From positions 37,070,331-37,134,330 of the forward strand of contig CM060306.1 in NCBI GenBank assembly GCA_030674185.1: a stretch of 64,000 nucleotides of DNA, given 5' to 3'. Positions 58,772 to 64,000 of the stretch are shown here, in pieces (within the stretch, counting starts at the first letter, position 1; each line of letters starts with the position of its first letter). A model generated the notes under the pieces. That model saw nothing but the letters and a program-made list of their open reading frames with translations, had not been told where the DNA came from and searched no databases. Made by a program: the position numbers and the translations under genes. The stretch comes from Monoplex corrugatus. Its lineage: Eukaryota > Mollusca > Gastropoda > Littorinimorpha > Ranellidae.

Positions 58772-59119
58772 GAGTTTGCTGTTAGAATCACTAAAACAAT
58801 AGGTCTTAGCATTACTCTTAAGCAGCTTTTGGTGTATTTTTGAAAAGAAGTGAAGTGCATACCAATATGTCCATACTGTTTACTCAAACGAGAGGAATGA
58901 GTTCATGGTCCTACTGTCGATCTCAACATTAGGCTGTGGCAAATGACATCGATTACAATCTGACGTTGACCTCATGCTCTCTTTCATTTGCAGTCGTGCC
59001 GGATGATGATTTTTCTGGCTGATGCGAATAATTTGATGGTTCTGGTTTGCTGTTGATCTCAAGATCTGTTTTCTTTTGCAGTCGTGATAAACGATGTTCT
59101 TTCAAAGATAAACCCCTGG

Positions 59120-60095
59120 AAACAAAAAGTTTGCTTTCTTGTAATTTTGCAAAATAAAATAAACTGCCATTTGAGAAAGAAATGACAAAAGATAAGAAAG
59201 CAAGAAAAGATCATTTTCTTATTTTCGACGGTAATAGTACAAGCAGAATAATGCTTTTATACACCCAGCCCTCGCCCATTGAGGGCCTACACTAATGCAA
59301 GTACACTGTAAACAAATAAACTATAACACCATAGAGATATCAAAATAATGCAGAATTAGAATGTCAGTAGTATTGGATGAGAGAGACACATAGAGAAAGA
59401 AAGAGATATAGCAAAACGTGTAAGAACCATCACCACTATCGTTATTATCAATATTATTATTAAAAGAGACATTTTCCACGAAAATACACATTTTTGCGCC
59501 AAAGAGTGTATGTCTTACACACCACAGAGCACTGGCATAGAACAGTGATACATACATTCGTACACTGTTTGCAATTGTGCTTTTATAATAAGACAGACAG
59601 ACAGACAGACCAGACAGACAGACAGAGAGAAAGACAGAGAGAGATAGAGAGTAGAATCGCTTATGATGTCTGCATCTTTCGTGCTTGACATCTGCATAAT
59701 ACGACGTATAGAGTACGGTTCTGCATTGCTCTGTTAAGTTGCAATGGAACTCTATAGCATCATCATCATGTTGTATAACACGTAAAACATTGTGTGACCT
59801 TTAATCCCTACATCTAATGCTCATCTCATTTTTGGTTTCTCAGCTATCTCAAGCAGTGGTGTAACTACACATCACGGTCTTTGATGTCAGTGATTCATGG
59901 AGGCTCTCAACTGAGAGACACAAAGGCAATGTCCACGTAGGGATGTGCGAGTGGGAGACTCACTTTCTCTGTATCTATGTAATGATTATCACCAATAAGA
60001 TCTGACACTGTGACTACATGTATTAATGTCTCTGTTATACAAATAAACACAAATAAGTAAAAACCAAACCAAACAAAAGAAACAAAAAAACCCAC
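59120..60095. other. Spacer with (GACA)n, no gene recognised
   Basis: (GACA)n at 59601-59640 is the only clear repeat. A final exon of transporter copy 2 might be expected on the - strand below 60100, but none could be identified with confidence. Confidence 0.4.
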
Positions 60096-60099
60096 TCAC

Positions 60100-60256
60100 G
60101 TAAATATGAGGGCAGAAACAGCAAAGAAACCAGCACCCATGTAGAAGGGGGCAGTAGGCAACGTGGGAAGAAAGTACTGGTACATGTAGTTAGCTGAGAT
60201 GCTACCGATGAAAAAGAACACCTGCTCCCCTGCCAGTGTCAGGGAAAATGTGGATG
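60100..60256 (-). CDS. SLC46-like transporter copy 2, late membrane-helix exon
   Basis: The acceptor GTTGGGTTTCAG precedes the 157-nt exon and the donor GTGAGTGGG follows it. Two leading bases complete a codon begun by exon 61980-61897, so LIGRAAL continues as ASTFSLTLAGEQVFFFIG, then SANYMYQYFLPTLPTAPFYM and GAGFFAVSALIF. This matches the G-A-L-F-x-x-x-A helix followed by N-x-x-Y-x-x-x-L-x-x-x-P and a last glycine-rich helix of SLC46 transporters. It leaves in phase 2, so at least one more short 3' exon is needed. The frame is intact. Confidence 0.8.
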
Positions 60257-60370
60257 CTGAAACCCAACATCTGTTTGATGATGAATGACGTTAAATTTCA
60301 TCTCATGGCTAGTCAGATTTCTTTGTCATTGTGATGTATTTCAAGCACAATCATGACTCCCCCATTTGTG

Positions 60371-60449
<79 letters not shown>

Positions 60450-61254
60450 GCCACTCGCTAGTTTGTTCAAGGTAATCATGTCACTTTCCGAAACGTATTC
60501 TACTGTCTAAAACTATTCTCTGAAAATAACACATATCTGTCATACTATAAATCCAATCTTTAAAGCACAAACGTTCTCACAAAACTCCGTGGAAAAAAAC
60601 GCATAGACAAACTTATTAAAGTCATATGAATGAAAACATACTACAATATTTAAACAATCTGACACTAGGGAGAAGAAAAAAACACTTATGTCAAGATTCA
60701 TTAGCACGCGTCATTAACCAAAGACTTCACAACATGAACATGTTTTGATTTGCGGTGATTTGTTCTTTGATTTAAAAAAGAAAGAGATTCAGCGTAACTG
60801 ACCACGAACTTCTCACTACATAATTATGCGTTATAAAAAAAAATAACCTACAATAATCGATTCATACCACACCAGCCGACAACACATTCTACTTAGACCT
60901 CTCACTGGTCTTCACAAATATGATTTTTAATACTTGTCCTCTTAAACAGCTCTAGTATACTAGAGTGATTTTAAGAATGTAGCAGACATTTCAGATTTAG
61001 TCCTGCAGAAAAATGGGATATATGCCCATAAAATAGTAAAAGGGCATGATACCAAATAACACAGTCAATCTCGTTTCCATAAATCACGTACTCACAACTT
61101 ACGAATTCATTTCTTTATACTGACTCTTCAGCATTTAGGAACGATCTTCTGGAACATATTATGATTTACTGTCTGGAATTCTGTTGAAAGAGCTTGTATG
61201 TAAAATTTCTTTTTCCTTTATTCTAATTGTCTCCACGTGTATCCACGTTGTTCT

Positions 61255-61560
61255 GTCCATAATGTGCAGACAGTATACTGCTACAAAGTCTGCATAACCT
61301 GTCTTTGGTGGGCATGCCTGCTGGGTGTTTACATGTTTCTACAAGCCACCAGACTGACAATAACGTACAGGATCCTTATAGCTCATATTTGATATTCTGC
61401 ATGAGCATACATACGAAGGTGTTTAGCACTTGTAGATCTGCACATACGTTGACCTAAGAAATCGAAAAAATCTTCCCCCTTTACCTGCCATAAGGGAGGT
61501 ACCCAGTAGTACTGGACCTAGACCTTCTGATTGGAAGTCTGATCGAATCAAAAGGAAAGG
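61255..61560 (-). repeat. tRNA-derived SINE copy (family 1), duplication partner
   Basis: Same block order as 12535-12835, its duplication partner, with scattered substitutions. Confidence 0.75.
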
Positions 61561-61896
61561 AAATGTGAACCAATGGTCTTGTTTTTGTGTGAGAGAGACA
61601 ATAAGTGATTGTAAATACAAAACCTGATGTTTTGTCGGTTTTTGTTTCGTTTGTTTGTTGTTGACTTTATTTTTATCCTTAATTTTGTTGTAAAAGTCAT
61701 TGTTGGTGATAGTATTGTTTTTGCTGTTCTTGTTGTTGTTTTCTTTGCTGTTTGTTTGTTGTTTTGTTGTTGTTGTTGTTGTTTTGTGTGTGTTTTGTTG
61801 ACATATTTTTAGGCAGAAACAATACACAAACGGATAACGCATAAAATGTGTGGGTTGACCTGATTCATCGAAACAAAAATGAGTTCAGCATCTTAC

Positions 61897-61980
61897 CCAA
61901 GGCAGCACGACCAATAAGACGGGAGGTAATGCCTTTTGTAACAGATAAAACCGGAGTGCCAGGAATTCCAATCACAGGGG
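61897..61980 (-). CDS. SLC46-like transporter copy 2, 84-nt exon
   Basis: The acceptor TTTCTTTTCACAG and donor GTAAGATG are identical to copy 1, as are the phases (1 to 1). It reads PVIGIPGTPVLSVTKGITSR then LIGRAAL. It joins in frame to exon 60256-60100. Compared with copy 1 there are five base differences, of which only one (ATC/ATT) is silent if the split codon is counted as I or T. Upstream exons of copy 2 lie beyond the window. Confidence 0.78.
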
Positions 61981-62169
61981 CTGTGAAAAGAAACACAAAC
62001 AGGACAATGACTAAGTGACGCAGCTTTAATCATTTAATTAGGTTTACAGAACAATTAGAAATCGTCCAAATACATCTTGAGAGGTGCACGTACAGACACT
62101 CTTTTTGCAAAAAAAGTATATATCATTTCTGCTACCACTATTATTGTTATTTTTGTTTTTGTTAATATT

Positions 62170-62410
62170 TGACGTTCTCCTGCCAGTAACTAAACTCGAG
62201 ATTCCAGGGTTCATTTCCCATTGACAACTTGGCTTTTCTCCTCAGCTGGACTGCAAAATCGAACTGAACTTCTAGTCCTTTGGAAGGATACGAAAAAAAA
62301 CGAGTTGTACCCGTGTGCTTTTTGGCTTGTACACGCTAAAAGATCCCACGGCAGTTGTAAATTGTGAAGAACAGCGCATTCGCCTGGCCGCCATGACATG
62401 AAAATATTGG
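62170..62410 (+). repeat. tRNA-derived SINE copy (family 2), duplication partner
   Basis: CCAGGGTTCATTTCCC, GGCTTTTCTCCTCAGCTGGA and AAAAGATCCCACGGCAGTTG in the same order as 13450-13690. Confidence 0.6.
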
Positions 62411-62616
62411 CGAGATAGGTATGTTTCCCAGGTCCCTCTGCTTGAAGCCTGATTAGCCTTCTTGCCATTCTGAAGTCTTGGTCAAAAATAAAAACAGAAC
62501 AAAACAAATTAGGAAGGCAGAGTGAGTGAAAGAGAAAGCGAGTAACAGAGAAAAAGGAAAAGAGAAGAGAAAAAAGATAATAGTTTGGAACAGTGTCTGT
62601 GGGTATGTGTGTGTCG

Positions 62617-62749
62617 TGATATTATAATTGACGTCATATTCATGATGTTTTGAATAAGAATTATGCTGAACAACGAATTTTGGATTCACAGTTATACAGC
62701 TTGGACCTTGAAGCTGAGTTCAAAATCTTTCAAGGTTCACATGCACTCT
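62617..62749 (+). repeat. Insertion private to duplication copy 2; related to 51425-51548
   Basis: Copy 1 (near 13890) passes from GTATGTGTGTGTG directly into the GT tract. Copy 2 carries about 130 extra bases with TTGAATAAGAATTATGCTGA, GCTTGGACCTTGAAGCTGAG and AAGGTTCACATGCAC before the GT tract. The same block with the same GT tract lies at 51425-51548. Confidence 0.85.
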
Positions 62750-63550
<801 letters not shown>

Positions 63551-64000
63551 TCTCTCTCCCTCCCTCACGGCTTTTGTGATCTTGCGAGACAATAGGGTAA
63601 ACATGTGTTTGAAATCTCGAATGGACAGTAAAATAGATGTCAAACAGTAGCGTGAACAATGCCACCGATTGGATTACCAATGGCTCTGGAGTCATCCTTC
63701 AGTGTTCTCTTATAACAGAACTCAATATCTCAGCGGAAATTATCAGGTTTCTGAGGCAACTTGATATTCTGATCAGAGTGAGTAACACTGACAATGAGAT
63801 ACCGGTCACAACACACAGGATCAGTAACGCAGTTCCCAGCTGTAGAGCTATGTTACCTTTGCTAATTTGGCTGTAAACAAAATTAAGAATGTAGGAATTT
63901 CTCATACATGCAACATATCTCACCAGCGAGGGCAACACTTAAACAGAGAATGTAGAAATTACAACTCCCCTAGAAATACGACACTAGCTTGTAGGCAACC

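Larger units (their letters stand above)
53580..59110 (-). mobile_element. I-like non-LTR retrotransposon, nearly full length
   Basis: Reading on the - strand: ORF1 region (59110-57938), a spacer of about 420 bp, ORF2 with endonuclease, RT and RNase H (57517-53915), and a 3' UTR ending with TAAATAAAGATTCCATTCC near 53595. A long CA tract (53640-53732) interrupts the 3' UTR. The frames are broken at only a few points, so the element is relatively young but not active. RNase H together with a DNA-nicking endonuclease places it in the I superfamily. The exact clade was not determined. Confidence 0.85.

Overview
The window is animal nuclear DNA and is dominated by transposable elements. Spliced exons with GT/AG borders, very dense (CA)n/(CT)n microsatellites, several clades of non-LTR retrotransposons, a gypsy-type LTR element and tRNA-derived SINEs point to a lophotrochozoan. 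Two SINE families resemble, from memory and unverified, repeats common in caenogastropod snails, so a marine gastropod is my best guess. Two 100-N runs (6968-7067 and 31553-31652) are scaffold gaps. There is no operon, CRISPR array or bacterial feature.

Host genes are few. On the + strand, three exons (167-353, 2092-2381, 5868-6023) with matching splice phases encode the C-terminal part of a secreted-looking cysteine-rich protein made of three related modules, each carrying a CxC core. On the - strand, two paralogous copies of an SLC46-like major-facilitator transporter are seen. Copy 1 has exons 26786-26304, 17277-16949 and 13255-13172. Copy 2 has exons 61980-61897 and 60256-60100. All phases join correctly. 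The copies lie in a segmental duplication (7068 to at least 15206, and 60340 to beyond 64000). Copy 1 has since received a gypsy element (7173-10050) and a 1.65-kb solo LTR (10093-11740) that copy 2 lacks. The expected last exon of copy 1 falls at the first N gap.

Layout: 1-6.9 kb, cysteine-rich gene with SINE, L2 and possible piggyBac debris. 7-15.2 kb, duplication copy 1. 15.2-26.8 kb, transporter introns with SINEs, a dead Tx1/L1-like element, a diverged minisatellite and one transporter exon at each end. 27-59 kb, a TE graveyard: two L2/CR1-like copies, an 839-codon open reverse-transcriptase frame, five copies of one RTE-like family ending in (TGATGA)n, a third RT family, a palindromic repeat, and a nearly full-length I-like element with an esterase-type ORF1 and RNase H. 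60-64 kb, duplication copy 2.

No wholly new system was recognised. The points most worth following are the three-module cysteine-rich gene, the duplicated transporter with its missing exon, the solo LTR confirmed by its paralogous empty site, and several chimeric TE junctions.
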